DNA from: Hofstenia miamia
Taxonomy: Eukaryota; Xenacoelomorpha; Acoela
NCBI GenBank assembly: GCA_004352715.1
Contig: SCFE01000059.1
Coordinates: 344,696-408,695, forward strand
Direction: 5' to 3'
Length of the DNA: 64,000 bases
Below are positions 22,730 through 35,375 of the stretch, piece by piece (position 1 is the stretch's first letter; each line of letters starts with the position of its first letter). The notes under the pieces were generated by a model. It was not told where the DNA came from. It made no database searches and saw nothing but the letters and a program-made list of their open reading frames with translations. The position numbers were made by a program, and so were the translations under genes.

Positions 22730-24152
22730 TGCCGGTGAACTTGTAGAATAGCGACACGCGGAGCACTCGTAACACGGGGACTAAATAAACACTAATATAG
22801 GGTCAAAAACGATAGGAAATACTCAAAACGTTTAAAATATAATCGATATAGACCGATACCTTGTCATAATTCAGCATATGTTTAGCACGTGGTAACACGC
22901 GATAGCACACGGTATATATTTAAGCAATATAGTATATAAAACCACGAAGTTATATAAAAATAATTATCTTTAACTAAAAAATAACAAATATAATCGTATA
23001 ATTAAGCAAATCTATAAACTTTTGATTTAAATCAAGTCTTTATCTTAAGTGAAATATCTTCATTAATTGGAATAACAATTGTCCTTTTTGCTCTTTTACA
23101 AGCAAAATACATATGAATTCAATTGATCACAATTTTTGAAGAAAAATTTGTATAATACAGTTCAGGGTTTTCAAAGTAATTTCGAGTTTTTACGTTACGA
23201 GTTCGAGTATTTTCTTGAAGAAAATTCTGAGTTCGATCGAGTTTTCTTCTATTTCCGAGCTTGTTTGGTAAAAACATTTATTGTACAGTCATTCTAAGCT
23301 AAAAAATAGTTGTTTGCGATTGGTAAAGAAATTGAAATTTGATTTTTAGGTATTTTCAATCGTGTTCGAGTTTTGACGATTTCTCTTTCGAGTTCTTATG
23401 ATCAAGTTTTGCGAGCTTTTTCGAGTTTGAGTTCTTAACATTCCGAGTACTCGAAAACCCTGATAGTTATATTAAATAAGCCATAAATTTCAATTTAATT
23501 AATTAGTATAGTAACATGGATTTTCAAAATTGTAATATTAACTACAATATTCATTTCATTATATTACAAACTAAGGTTTATTAAGGTTTGCTTTACTATT
23601 TAGTCGATAAAATAATCAAATTTTTGTTTAGTGTTATTGCTAGATTCTGAATAAGATTAAAGCTCGTAACGAATGCCTGTCGAAGCCATCACCCCATATA
23701 TAGCCAAATTTAATTTTTTGACAATTCATAACATTTTAATATATAATCGCTTATAGTGTATGACAATTTTCATTGTAATAGTGTTTTTCGGTGAGATTTC
23801 TTTTCGCAGAAATTTGCTGAAGCCCTTCCCATTAATGAAGAAATTTACTAAAAATCAAAACTTAATTTAAACCAAAAGTTTATAGATTTGCTTAATTATA
23901 CGATTATATTTTGTTATTTTTTAGTTAAAGATAATTATTATTAAATGACTTCGTGGTTTTATTTGCTGTATTCCTAAAATATATACCGCGTGCTATCGCG
24001 TGTTACCGCGTGCTACAAATATGCTGAATTATGTATATATATATCGATTATATTTTAAACGTTTTGAGTATTTTATTGTATTTCCTATCGTTTTTGACCC
24101 TAAATTATTGTTTATTTAGTCCGCGCGTCGCTATTCTACAAGTTCGCCGGCA
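22730..24152. mobile_element. Foldback-type element with about 300-bp inverted arms
   Basis: The left arm starts TGCCGGTGAACTTGTAGAAT (22730) and the right arm ends ATTCTACAAGTTCGCCGGCA (24152). The inverted similarity continues for about 300 bp inward, including AAACGTTTTGAGTATTT-type and AAGTTTATAGATTTGC-type blocks (22830-23030 against 23870-24080). The middle carries a smaller nested insertion (23163-23462). No transposase is encoded, so it is non-autonomous; long arms are seen in foldback and some MULE-type elements. Confidence 0.75.
23163..23462. mobile_element. Nested hAT-like MITE with CAGGGTTTTC ends
   Basis: Starts CAGGGTTTTCAAAG and ends ACTCGAAAACCCTG, inverted termini typical of small hAT elements. 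Inside, the word TTCGAGTT and variants recur many times in both orientations. It sits in the loop of the larger foldback element. No exact 8-bp target duplication was found. Confidence 0.6.
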
Positions 24153-25890
24153 ATTAATTAAATCTAAATCCTATAAGCGATCTCTTAAATATATACTTTA
24201 GACAGTCGCATAGGATAGACTTTGGCAATAGCACTGCTTGTTTGATACTATCCTTATATTTAACAATTAAGATAAGGATATATTTTCAATATATCAGGCA
24301 GTTTATAAGAGAATATGCATAGATAGAGAGTATCTACTTTACTTCACTACTAATTATTTAATTATTTATTGTGAACACAAAGCAGCAGAATCACTTGAAT
24401 ATATTGAAACCTTACCGTTTTGTTTAAATTCAAATATTCGTCAAATTCCACATGGTCATTTTGTCCAGAATTTATCGGTTTGTACTTTTTCACATTACGA
24501 AATCCAAAGCATTCCAAATTTCTCTCACAATTGCCAAAATATATTTATTAATGAATACCTCTTTTTTATGAAATGAGTACAAATGTTCAGCCAAAATCAA
24601 TTTGGTAAAATGGGATTTTTCAAATGTATAAAGTATCACTTCCCTCATTTTCATTTCATCAAAGTCTGATGTCATTAAAAATAGAGTTATGTCAAGAAAT
24701 TATAATTCTTCAAATTTTTTTAAATTTATTGTTTTAAAAATTGCCCTCATTTTATACATTCTGCAATATTTAATATTTAGTAATACCAATTATTAAACTA
24801 ATATATTATAAATGGAGAGTACTTATTGTGGCATAAAGACTGTTATTATTTTGCATTCTGTGTTTTCATTTATTTCAATTTCAATATTATTTCGAATTTA
24901 TTTCAATTGAAATTTTGACAAAGTGACAGTGATGCTATTTATTTGGCCTAAATTTCTGCTATTAGCAGCATGGTAAAACTCTAGCAGATGATCAATTTGT
25001 ACCTGTCAAATATTTATTCATATTTTCAAGCAGTATGTTTTTGTTTACAAATACCAGCTTTCATTAGTATAAATATCTGTGAATTGTTCATTTAAATTGT
25101 CTTCAATTTCTCAGTAAATTCATTTTACTTTTTATCTTGACTTATTTTTTTCTTAAATTATGTGTTTCTAAATTCATACATGTAGTTAAATGGCAACAAG
25201 GCAGTGGGCAAATTGACTGGCTTACTGCCCTTTAGCCTAGGTTAGATATAAGACTAGGCCTGTTGTACTGCTTGTCTTTTGTTACTAAAATTGTTATTAA
25301 TGCTTTTACCCAAATTGCAAAAGACAAGGAACACACTGAGTGTAGGCTATTTTTGATTTAGCACTTAGGGCTTCTTTGTTCCTTATAAATTAGGGCTCTA
25401 GTCTAATGCAACTCTTCTTTTCTTGTATCAGGTCAGCCAAGTATATCCACTCTTCTCCAACATGATCTCATGTTTTACTTTCAACTTTTATTACTATAGG
25501 GTATAACAGCAGGAGGAGTGTATTATTTTGTAGCATTGGCAAATCCATGCATTGACTTGAAACCCTCAATAAGCTAGTATAGTAGAATAGTTAGCTGATT
25601 TCATATTGTTGCCACATGATGACCACCACAGAAAACCAAGTAAATGTATTGTTTAATAATTAACCATACTGTTGTCAGAGGATGCTCCAATGAAGATAAT
25701 AAGATGATGTTGAGCCCTACAAGAAAGGATAGTGTCTTTCACTCTGGGTTTGCAACAAAATCACCATTCACAGTGCTGTTGAGAAATCAGAAAAAAAATT
25801 TTACCATAGCACAAAAACCCAGCAACCTAGTCTAATTACATTTAAGCTAATTACTAATACCTGTCAAAGCTCTTTAACAAACAATAGATA
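24153..25890. other. No gene seen; the CG-poor region begins near 24895
   Basis: The last CG for a long distance stands at about 24894. From there on the composition changes to the CG-free style of the retroelement complex, although I could not assign the first kilobase (24900-25890) to a named element. Confidence 0.4.
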
Positions 25891-26867
25891 AAATGTCAAA
25901 TACAAGAAGTCAGAAAAAATCATCTCACCCACAGGAGAAAGTGAACCTTCTAGAGAGGAACCCCTTACTAGAATAGCATTTCTAGAAAATCAAGTCAAAC
26001 AAATGGAAAATTCAAATTGATACAAACAGAAAACTGCCAATGATTTGATCAAATTCACAAAGAAAACAGAATTCTCAGAGAAGCAATCCAACAACTAACT
26101 AATGAAAAAAATGAATTATTAAAAACTGTGAGCAACTTGATATAGAAAACCATGTGATTTTTATTAATTACCAGTTGCTAGAAAAGAAAAATAATCTCCA
26201 AAAGCAGATAGAAACAGGAAATTGCAAATGATTTAAATTGTTGCAATTCAATACAAATCTGATTCAACAAGTTTATGAATGCAATATACAGCACATTCAA
26301 GTAACTAATAAACTAATTTTCACAAGAAGCTGAGAATATAGTTTTGCAAGAATAAATAAAACAAGCAAAAGCTCAGTTAGATAGTTTGCAAATGTTCCAA
26401 AGAAACATTGCTAATCCTAAGATTGATAGAATATTTAATCCAACTATTAAAAATGTAGTACATAATGTATATCAATCCCTGACCACCATTAAAATCAATT
26501 CTCTCATTCAATGCCAATTACCATTTACAGTACTGCACTTAACAGGGCTCACACCCCAAAATTGGATTAATTTAATAATAAATTACATGAAATTGAAAAT
26601 CCAAAGCTAAACAAAAAACATTTCATTCTAAATTGCCACAATCATCCAATGATGATAATGTAAAATTAAGGATACCACCACAATTTTTCAACAATGGAAT
26701 CTCACCAACTTTTGAGGAATGGTTATTCTCATATAAACAGCACTTGATTGTACAATGAGCAGGCCAGGAACATGCCCTTGCACAATTTCCTAGTTTCTTA
26801 CAGGAAAAGTTTAGAATTACTACTTAACTCTTGATACATCAATAAGTCCAACTATTGTAGAATTGCA
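25891..26867 (+). pseudogene. Plus-strand LTR-retroelement gag remnant
   Basis: Stop-ridden plus-strand sequence has protein-like pieces: a QK-rich coiled-coil-like stretch (25930-26340), LTGLTPQNWINLI (about 26540-26580), and near 26690-26810 ISPTFEEWLFSYKQHLIVQ, then GQEHALAQFPSFLQEK. This aligns with the minus-strand gag of the neighbouring element (SQSFDEWFFLF ... QESAVSQFPLYLSG). It is therefore a related but inverted copy of a Ty3/gypsy capsid region, cut at 26868 by the LTR-leader repeat. Several in-frame stops. Confidence 0.55.
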
Positions 26868-27222
26868 GTCTGGAATTAGAATTACACAAACTAACTAATT
26901 GATTCTGCAGAAGGCTGAAGGAGCAACCTCATAACAACAGCCCAGATTCTAGTAAATAGAACTATTAAATCAAACATTGGTAATTCATCCAAGTAACTAC
27001 TACTTTTTAGATAAAATCCAAGATGATCAATTTGTATGGCTTCCACCCAAAGTGCTATCCAAAAAGATAAGTGCTTAACCTAAATGAACAGTGCTACCTT
27101 AGATGCCTCAAAATTTATTATCTATCTCAAAAAGTAATGATCATCTCATTTTCATTGTTATCTCTCAGCTCACTAAATAATAGCATGTAGTTACCATGCA
27201 TTCTTGCTAACCAACACTATAA
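26868..27222 (-). repeat. Partial copy of the retroelement leader plus start of LTR
   Basis: 26868-27071 matches the leader region 39044-39254, and 27072-27222 matches the LTR start at 28120-28281. It therefore looks like the broken 5' end (minus sense) of another copy of the same element family. Confidence 0.65.
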
Positions 27223-27639
27223 TATCATTGTAGAATTGGAGCTCAAGCAGTACAAGGTTGCAAAGAATTACCATTGCCAAGAGCATCCTGTATTCAAACA
27301 AAACAAATGAAGATTGGTAGTTCACCAATTTCACTGCAGAAAAAAGAACTGATACCATTTCCAAAAAGGCAATCCAGCTAGAAAGCAATTTACATGGCAT
27401 CACGCTGGAGCCAAATCTTTAGAGACTATCCTTACCATCCAAGGTGCTAATTGTGTGTCTCAAGTTTAATTTCTAGCTAAATAAAACAAATTTAGCTTAG
27501 TGTTTGTTATCTCAGCTCATGTAATAAAGATATTAATAATGTGTAATTACCATGTATTCATGTACACCAATGGCATAATATATTTGCAAAGTGTGAAGGT
27601 ATGTGCATGTATGATCAATAGGTTTAGTAGTTCTTTTAT

Positions 27640-28122
27640 TCCCTTTTTTTGCCTATGCCTATACATAGCCTAAAGTGACCACAATATGGGCCACATCTGT
27701 CAAGGAGCAAGTTATTGCCCCAGGCACAGCAGAGTTCCTCCCACATTATCGCTGGATCTTACAAGTTTAATATCATATTAACAATACCAGATCTAAAAAG
27801 GTTAGTAAAGTAATAAAGAAAAATAAAGCAAATGTTATCCAGTAAGAGTTAAATTTATTTCACATTTGATAACAGTAAGTTCCCTATTTATTACAGAAAA
27901 AAGGTAAATATTTACTGTTTTACAAAATTAACTTGTTTCCCTTGCAAATTAATCAAGCAATCACATGTTTATTCTAATCGAGGGGACAATAATACTAAAT
28001 TCGAAAAACTAAATTCAAACAACTGCAAATTAATAAAATCACTAAATCAAACGTAGTAAGTAGCACCAAATTAATTAGAGAGTGCCAATAATTGAAAAAA
28101 TAAAAATAAAGAAGGGCCCTGA
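27640..28122 (-). repeat. Outer LTR-like sequence, left copy
   Basis: Similar to 40190-40727 (shared blocks include CCTAAAGTGACC against CTTAAAGTGACC, AGTTCCTCCCA, and an end GGCCCTGA). Also distantly similar to the inner LTR. This gives an A-B-internal-B-A order, suggesting a nested or tandem insertion of related LTR elements. Confidence 0.5.
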
Positions 28123-28788
28123 TTGCCTAACCTTAATGAATGGTGCTACCTTAGATGTCTCAAAATTTCATTAACTATCTCAAAAAGTAATAAACATCTC
28201 ATTTTCATTGTTATCTCTCAGCTCACTAAATAATAGCATGTAGTTACCATGCATTCTTGCTAACCAACACTATAATATCATGACAATGTATTCATTTATA
28301 GGTGCATGTATGTGTTGCAGATAGAACAAGAGATTTATTATTTCCTTATACATATCCATATCTGTAACCTATGTGGTCCACAATTTATACTAGATAATCT
28401 GAAAGATCTCTAGAAGCTACATGTTGCTCCATACTTTGAGGAAAGTACTCCCAAATTGTCACCTTGCTTACAAAATCATTTTTATACAAGAAAATTAAAT
28501 AAAGTAAATACAAAGGTAAAACAGGAGTTGAAGCTAGATAAACTCTATTAACCATTCTCAACATTGTTTATACAATTTATACAATTCAAGGTATTACCTG
28601 TCTTTGTTTACAATCAAAATCAATCACAAGATAGTCATGTCATCAATTTCTCTCACAATTAAATTTGAGCAATATAATTAGCACCATTTGAAGGGACATG
28701 AAACAGCTTTTGTAAAACTAAACCAGAAATAAATCATTAAACTAAAATGGCAAATAATAATCATGAAAAGCCCCTGAGTGACTCTACA
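28123..28788 (-). repeat. LTR of minus-strand retroelement, 3' LTR (left copy)
   Basis: Starts TGCCTAACCTTAATGAATGG and ends CCTGAGTGACTCTACA, so the termini are TG...CA. Its partner is at 39255-39804, with the same ends and long stretches of near identity. This copy is about 116 bp longer because of a segment (about 28190-28290) missing in the other. Confidence 0.75.
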
Positions 28789-28989
28789 TGCCCCCTTGCT
28801 CAAATTAATTCTGTGGCAATAGTTGAAGAATCAGACCTGAGACTACTTTGTGAGTGGCAGTTATCATTTCAATTGCTAACACACCTTCACATTCTTTCAC
28901 TTCAGCATACTGAGGTTAATGTGAAATTTGCATGGGTACTTCTCATTGAGTGAGCACTTCATCTCTTAGTCTGAAAAATCATAATGCAG

Positions 28990-30991
28990 GCATATGGGAC
29001 AATATCATTTTCAAATGATTCAATCAATGAGTAAAAGTATCATGGAACCTTTCATACAGATGGAATCCTTTAAGTGCAACCATCAAAGTCATCATTGCAT
29101 CCATGTCAGAAGTATGAGCATCTTCAGCTTTAATTGTTGTTTCTGGATAAAAGTGTATAAACACATCTCTTAATGATCCTATCCTGGTTGTATGATCTAC
29201 AAAAAGGGAACAGAATTCTTGGACTTGACTTAAGGTCATTTCATCAGGTTCAGAAACATCAGCACAGCTCATTGTGATAATCTCTATATGTTTAGTGACA
29301 TAGTAGTATTTTGTTATGTTCTCAACATTATTTATCCACATTAAGTCTAATGCAGCTTGGAACAAGATTAAGACTCAGGGGTCTGTACTGATTATCTTAT
29401 TGTGGATTTTCCATAATTGCTCATGAATAGCAGTTCTTTTGTTAAATATGTCACAAATAGTTAACTTCCCATCTATAAAATGTTGTTCCTTATTATTGCC
29501 TGCAAGTAATTTGTCACACACTGCATTATCCTAATTGGTTTTACTCAACCTATTTGTTTCTGGGCCATTACTGACAAAATTCAATTTATTGGGTAAATAT
29601 GCAACAACTGTCTTCTTGTTTTTCTTCACTCACCACTTAGGTTGAACCAAGGGGGTCTCTATACAAGGAAGAGGGACACATAATAAGTTCTCCTTCCAAA
29701 TGTTCTGTTCCAAATCAGTGAATCACAACTCTGTGCTTAGACTAGCAGTTCCAATTGTAACTGGATAATTGATCCTTGCTTCTTTCAGAGTATCCCAGAA
29801 CCTACTTTGCAATCCATGTGACCACAACTCTTCAATTTGTCTAGTTAATATCTTTACACTGCAGTAGTACACTCCACATCCAGAGCTACTTGTCGCCCTG
29901 GGGACTGTAGAATGACTAACTCTTCTTTTGTGAACATTTCTGTTAGACACAATTTCATCATAGTGAGTACATCTTTCTCTTGATTTTCAACTAACACCCT
30001 GTTTTGAATAGTGAGATCCTCAACAAAGTCTGGTGAAAACTGCAGTGCTGAAGTAGCCAGTAATTCTTCTTCTTTATAAAATTGCTCAAGTGTTATCATT
30101 ATTTGCTCAAAAATAGTGATTGGAACAATTCTTCAGCAAACTTTCCATATCCACATTTGGGGTAAGAGATTTTATGCAGGTTAAAGAAAATCTCCTTTTT
30201 ATCTAAGGCTCCACTGGATTGTAATAGTTCCAAAAATTGCTGTGTTGATCCTGATTGTTGCTTGATTAATCTTTTAGTGCTTAACAGAGCATTGTCTGAG
30301 TGGATGATTGTGAATTTAGTCTCAACTGTTGCACCCCACATGTATTTCTTCATCACATCAAAAAAAATATTTATGTCCAATGGACAATTCCCTAATTGGT
30401 TACTTATCAGAACAATCAACATTTTCCCAGTTGTACTGGTTGCCCCCACCAGTCAGGCATAATATTTTTCAAATTTATCCATTGCTTTTTTTGTCTTCCC
30501 AAGTGATGATGGAGGAGTACATTTGTAAAGCATCCAATTCTTAACTTTCCATGATAGAGGGCATATAGCTATTTCATGGGGTGCCATCTTAGCAGTAGCA
30601 TTTCTTGTCTCTTGATTAATGGGAAGGGTTAATTTTGAATCTCTTGTTAAGTATATTGCAATAATAAAAATTGAGCCACTTTTGTAAATATCAGGCACAT
30701 TTTTCTCTGAGAATAATTGCTGTTTAAAGTTTTTTCTATCTTGAGTATCATATGAAAACTTTATTTCTCATAACAATCTTTCTATCAAACAGTGGTATTG
30801 TGATGCCAGGCTTTTGATATTAATTTTGGGCCAATTTGACTCAGGGTTTTATCAGCTTTTATTTCTGACCAAATCTCCTGGATCTCATTCAAGGTTTTGG
30901 TACTTTGACAAAAGATGAAGCTTACACTCATATCAGTTATAGGGGTCTGTCTCACTTCCCCAAAACTCATTTCCCCCAAGTCTGATATCAC
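28990..30991 (-). pseudogene. Unrecognised post-integrase coding block, left part
   Basis: A chain of minus-strand frames separated by single stops or shifts, together several hundred residues. In transcription order: 30991-30785 (KTLNEIQEIWSEIKADKTL), 30698-30099 (TPPSSLGKTKKAMDKFEKYY, one TGA, then ATSTTGKMLIVLISNQLGN), 30099-29854 (EMFTKEELVILQ), 29950-29723 (RQIEELWSHGLQSRFWDTLK), then a frame to 29024 ending in RIGSLRDVFIHFYPE and DAHTSDMDAMMTLMVAL. That last piece has the H-x4-D-A spacing of the third motif of DEDDh 3'-5' exonucleases. The first exonuclease motif was not found, so this is only a hint. No family firmly recognised. Confidence 0.4.
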
Positions 30992-32521
30992 AAAATATTA
31001 AATACCATTAGAGAAACAATTTCAATGAAATTGTAATTATATATTTGAATAAATACAAGTATTTCTTTAAACTCTATTTTGATTAGTTTTTTATGTAATT
31101 AAGATTGCTGAAATATGGAATTACAAGTAAATAAATGTAAATATGTGCTATAATTATAAGCATTTACTATTTATATATTATATATGTATATTTTACCCCT
31201 GACACTATTTAGATCTAACTTGATGATTAAAGAATTGCATTAGCATGCCTTGTGCTGTGTAATTTCATAATTCATAGCTAATATATAAACTCTAATTTGT
31301 TTTGTGTCATTTTACTTCAGACTAATTTCAGGTAGCTTATCTATTTCTAAAAAGTATTTTACAGATTCATAGTGTAAGACAACACAGCCATTTCTAATAC
31401 AGAAATTACAGGTTTTAATTCTGTCAGATCTGCTTTTTGAAATGCTCCTTTATTTTTGTAAACAAAAATTTGAAATAATATACCTGCAGGTGTACCAGTA
31501 TAAAATAAAAATCAGAAACATTAGCAATTTTTATTTAACACCTGGATGATATAAATTTCTGTATTGTATTTGTAAATAGCAAACCAATTTGATGAATTAT
31601 TACGATTTTTCCAGATTCCTGGTCCCCCTTGAGTAATATACTCAAGTATTAACTGCTTTTAATGCAGGGGTGTCATGAGAGAGCTGACTCCCACTCATTG
31701 TTGCCAGNGAAATTACAGGTTTAAATCCTGTCAGATCTGCTTTTTGAAATGCTCCTTTATTTTTGTAAACAAAAATTTGAAATAATATACCTGCAGGTGT
31801 ACCAGTATAAAATAAAAATCAGAAACATTAGCAATTTTTATTTAACACCTGGATGATATAAATTTCTGTATTGTATTTGTAAATAGCAAACCAATTTGAT
31901 GAATTATTACGATTTTTCCAGATTCCTGGTCCCCCTTGAGTAATATACTCAAGTATTAACTGCTTTTAATGCAGGGGTGTCATGAGAGAGCTGACTAACA
32001 CTCATTGTTGCCACTCTAATTCTACATTCTAGTAAAATAGATATAAGAAAATTACATTCAACATTTTCAAAGTTATAAACAACTCTTGATTACTGCAAAA
32101 AAGAATAGAATAGTCTGTCAGCACAAACAACGAATACTATCTGATCAGGAAATCTATCAGATATATAATAAAAAATTAGCAAACAAATAATGAATGAATT
32201 CTGAAAAAATTATTACCCATTACAATAAAGTACAAACTACAAAAATAATCAACATAATTAAATTTCTATTTTAAATCTAAACAGATTTTTTAAGGATTTC
32301 TAAATGTTTACTAAATGCAAATGGCAAGCCTCAACATTTATAATTATAGAACATATTTACATATTACTTGTAATTCCATATTTCAGCAATCTTAACTACA
32401 TAGAAAACTAATCAAAATAGAGTTTAAAGAAATACATATATTTATTCAAATATATTAATTGCAATTTCATTGAAATTGTGTCTCTAACAGTATTTAATAA
32501 TTTGGGGGAAGTGAGAGAGAC
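30940..32521. repeat. Inverted repeat (arms about 200 bp) inside the retroelement
   Basis: 30940-31175 and 32330-32521 are inverted copies. GGTCTGTCTCACTTCCCC pairs with GGGGGAAGTGAGAGAGACC, CAATTTCAATGAAATTG is present in both, and the arms continue through AACTCTATTTTGATTAGTTTT. The middle (31176-32329) carries the direct duplication around N 31708. This could be two small inverted elements, or an independent insertion that splits the post-integrase block. Confidence 0.7.
31402..32014. repeat. 306-bp direct duplication around a single N
   Basis: 31402-31707 and 31709-32014 are almost identical (both begin GAAATTACAGGTTT and end CTCATTGTTGCCA), joined by one N. The few differences are substitutions. 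The simplest reading is one sequence assembled twice. Confidence 0.85.
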
Positions 32522-33400
32522 CCAGTTATATTATACCAAGTTGGTGTATGCACATCTGTTAACTCTAAAGTTTGTGATTGAAGAATATTGTCAATTATCA
32601 ATTTCTGATCTACTGCTATTTGGTGTGATGGTATTTTCTGACATAACATTAAGTCAGTGAATATTAACTTATTTACCAAAATGATATTTGTATGGTACAT
32701 GGAAATCAGACAGTAGCTGGAACAAAATAAAATAATAAAATTTTCCATATGAAAATGTAAATTTTCCACAGCTTCAGGAATGTTATCCTCATATTCCTCT
32801 CTTAGCATCATTACAAGTTGGATGTTTTCTACCTTTGCAATTCTATAAGCAATTTCAATCTGCTCCATAATTCTTTCCTCTTGCACTTTGTTGACCCTGA
32901 AAAAATATATTACTAATAAGTTGGGGAAATCAATGTTGACACAGTCAAAACTACTGATAGTGCTACTGTTATTTAAGAATTGGCAGAGATTGTAAATGGT
33001 GAAATCCTTGTTGAACAATGTGTGGACAGTGCTCCTCCAGTACAATTCCTTTGAGCATTTTGGAATAATAACAGATTATCATATTTATTTTTGGATGGCA
33101 TTCAGCATCAATGACAAAGGGTATCATATTGATTGAGCAAGTTAATGTTTTGTATTTTATGTCCATTGTAATTTATTTTGTGTCTCCTCTGAGATATTAT
33201 CACGAACATAATGAATAGTGTGACATGTCACTATAAAATATGGATGAAGCATATCCTCTCCTACTTTTGACATCTTCTTTCTTCTATCTTCTGTCTTCCT
33301 AGAATGTACTGTGGATGTAACTGTGGATGAACTAACAGAGGTTGGAGGGACTATTGAATCACTCATTGGGGAGGTATTTACAGTTTGTAATACACTAAAT
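32494..33400 (-). pseudogene. Unrecognised post-integrase coding block, right part
   Basis: Three overlapping minus-strand frames: 33366-33157 (serine/threonine-rich start, RKTEDRRKKMSKVGEDM), 33166-32969, and 33045-32494 (183 codons, with VQEERIMEQIEIAYRIAKVE and MMLREEYEDNIPEAVENL). The last could hold an amphipathic helix and one hydrophobic stretch (ENFIILFCSSYCLISMY). An envelope-like third gene would stand at this place in errantivirus-like elements, but I see no furin site or fusion peptide and do not call it one. The end lies in the inverted-repeat arm. Confidence 0.35.
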
Positions 33401-33539
33401 GGGGTATGAATAATTTGAGTTTTAAAAGTTTTATCTGTTTTTTGTGCCAGCTCTGCTCATGCACATGGAGATATGTTTCTCCCCACATAGTAGCAAGATG
33501 AGGACGAGGTTGTTGCTGTCTCCTCTCTTAATTGTGGAG

Positions 33540-35283
33540 CTATGTGTCACCTACATGGAATAGGAATCTCCTCAGGACCATTGCATTGCCCTCTTTTATT
33601 TTCATGAGCCTCATCAAGAGGAGATACATGTCTCCCATGCCTAGATGAGGTATTGGTACCATCTCTGCTACCTTCCATCCTCCTTCACACTCTGCAGCAG
33701 GTTGGAGAAGCTGGTGACTTGTGTTTTTTTCTTCCTTACTGGTGTCATTCCTAAACATATTTATAAGGTTAAGGTCCCAAATATTGGGATCATAAGGATG
33801 GTTTTCTCAAGCATGCCTCTGAGGCAATGCACATTGATTACAATCACTAATATTAATATCATTGTCCACTAGTGTAAATTCACTGTTATAATCAATAATT
33901 ACATGCTCAATATCTTTGATGCCTCTTTTGAGCCTTTGAAAATGTACTGTTTTACCATTTTTAAGTGTATAGGTGTTATGGTCAAGCACTTTCTCTATAA
34001 TAAAAGGACCTTGCCAATTATTTACTAATTTTCACACTTGATTGTGACCTGTAGTTACATGAGGTAGATAAGCAAAGGCTTTGTCTCCTCATTTATGAGG
34101 CTCTCCATATAATTTTTTATTAAATTTCTTCTTTTGTTGTACACTGGACTGGTTCATGTTATGACATACCATCAAATGAATTTTTTGCATATCTCTCATG
34201 AGGTGGCATATATATCATTCAACACTGGTATCAGAATAGTTCAGAAACATCATTGACATGGAAGTTAGTGCCTCATGATCAAACATGGCCTTGAATGGAC
34301 TTACACCAGTAGTGGATTGGACAGATGTGTTGTAAAAGAACTCTATACATTCTATCAAACGTCTCCAATTTCTTCCCACAGCTAAAGATAATACCACTCT
34401 AATCAACTTTATAAGAGTCCTATTTAATCTTTCCACCAAGCCATTGACCTGAGGGTGATAAGCTGTAGTAAAATTGTGTACCACTTCGAGTTCTTTCATC
34501 AAGGCTTTCATTAAATTATTTTCAAACTGTGGACCCTGATCAGAAATTAATTTACACATTGGAACCTATTTTAAAATCCATTCTTTAATGATTTTCTCAG
34601 CTATTCTTTCAGTAAGTGTGCTGTCCAACAGAATAATCTGAGCATATTTGGTAAAATGGTCAACCATTACAAGAAGGTACTGAAAACCTTCATTATTTGG
34701 GGATAACTGCTCCAAATCCATGTGGACAATTTCATTGGGGCTGGTCACAACTAGACACTCCAGCTTGGCTCTTTATTCTTGGAAATGACTTAGGTTATTG
34801 AGAAGACACAGCTTACACTTATAATATCCAAGACAGCTGATCTTATCCCAATTGTAATATAATGTGAATTAAAAGTCTTCTCAGTTTGAATGATGCTGAG
34901 ATGTCCCTTTTCATGTACTCATCTCACCAAATCTCATTGAAAATATTCTGGAATAGCAAGTTGGTTGTTGTGACTTTTAGCATATAGCAAACCATTTTCA
35001 GTCATCTTTCAATTATATTGTTATAGTATCTATTAACTACAGGAGAAGTGGGAAAAAAAGGATCATCAATTCATTTTATTATATCAGATAACATCTGATC
35101 ATTTTGTTGATGTTTAATGATCTCATCCTCAGAAATTTCTTCACAGATCATAATAGGCAGAATTGGTTTTCCATTTCTATCTGCGTTAATTTCTGGGATC
35201 AATTCATACTCAGTATGAGAAATAAATCCAAAAAGGATTTTCTCTCTGACAGGCTTCTTTAGATCTCTTTCATAACTGGGCAA
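33540..35283 (-). pseudogene. Retroelement integrase, degraded
   Basis: Integrase of the Ty3/gypsy element, read from 35283 down. The H-x-x-C zinc-binding N-terminal part is degraded (35070-34750), with several stops. The catalytic core begins with IVHMDLEQLSP (first aspartate) and LLVMVDHFTKYAQ (34748-34566). It continues with LISDQGPQFENNLMK (second aspartate), TAYHPQVNGLVERLNRTL (catalytic glutamate) and SPFKAMFDHE (34559-34215). A GPF/Y-type C-terminal module (DHNTYTLKNGKTVHFQRLKR) follows at about 33900-34030. The DDE residues themselves survive; stops between the parts, many of them TGA, break the frame. Confidence 0.85.
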
Positions 35284-35375
35284 GCCTGTCCAGTAGTCAG
35301 TGTTTAAGTGTAATCAGCCTGGATGATGTTTAATAGAAAAAGAGAAATCATTCAGGTATTCTATCCATCAAGCTA

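Noticed and set aside
28747-28953. 68-codon plus-strand frame
   Set aside because: Starts in the LTR and has no homologue I know; chance frame in repeat sequence.
30095-30101. Overlapping stop and start (TAATG) between two minus-strand frames, like translational coupling in an operon or a virus
   Set aside because: The frames are parts of a stop-ridden retroelement block; downstream frames also need shifts. More likely chance from decay than a coupled pair.
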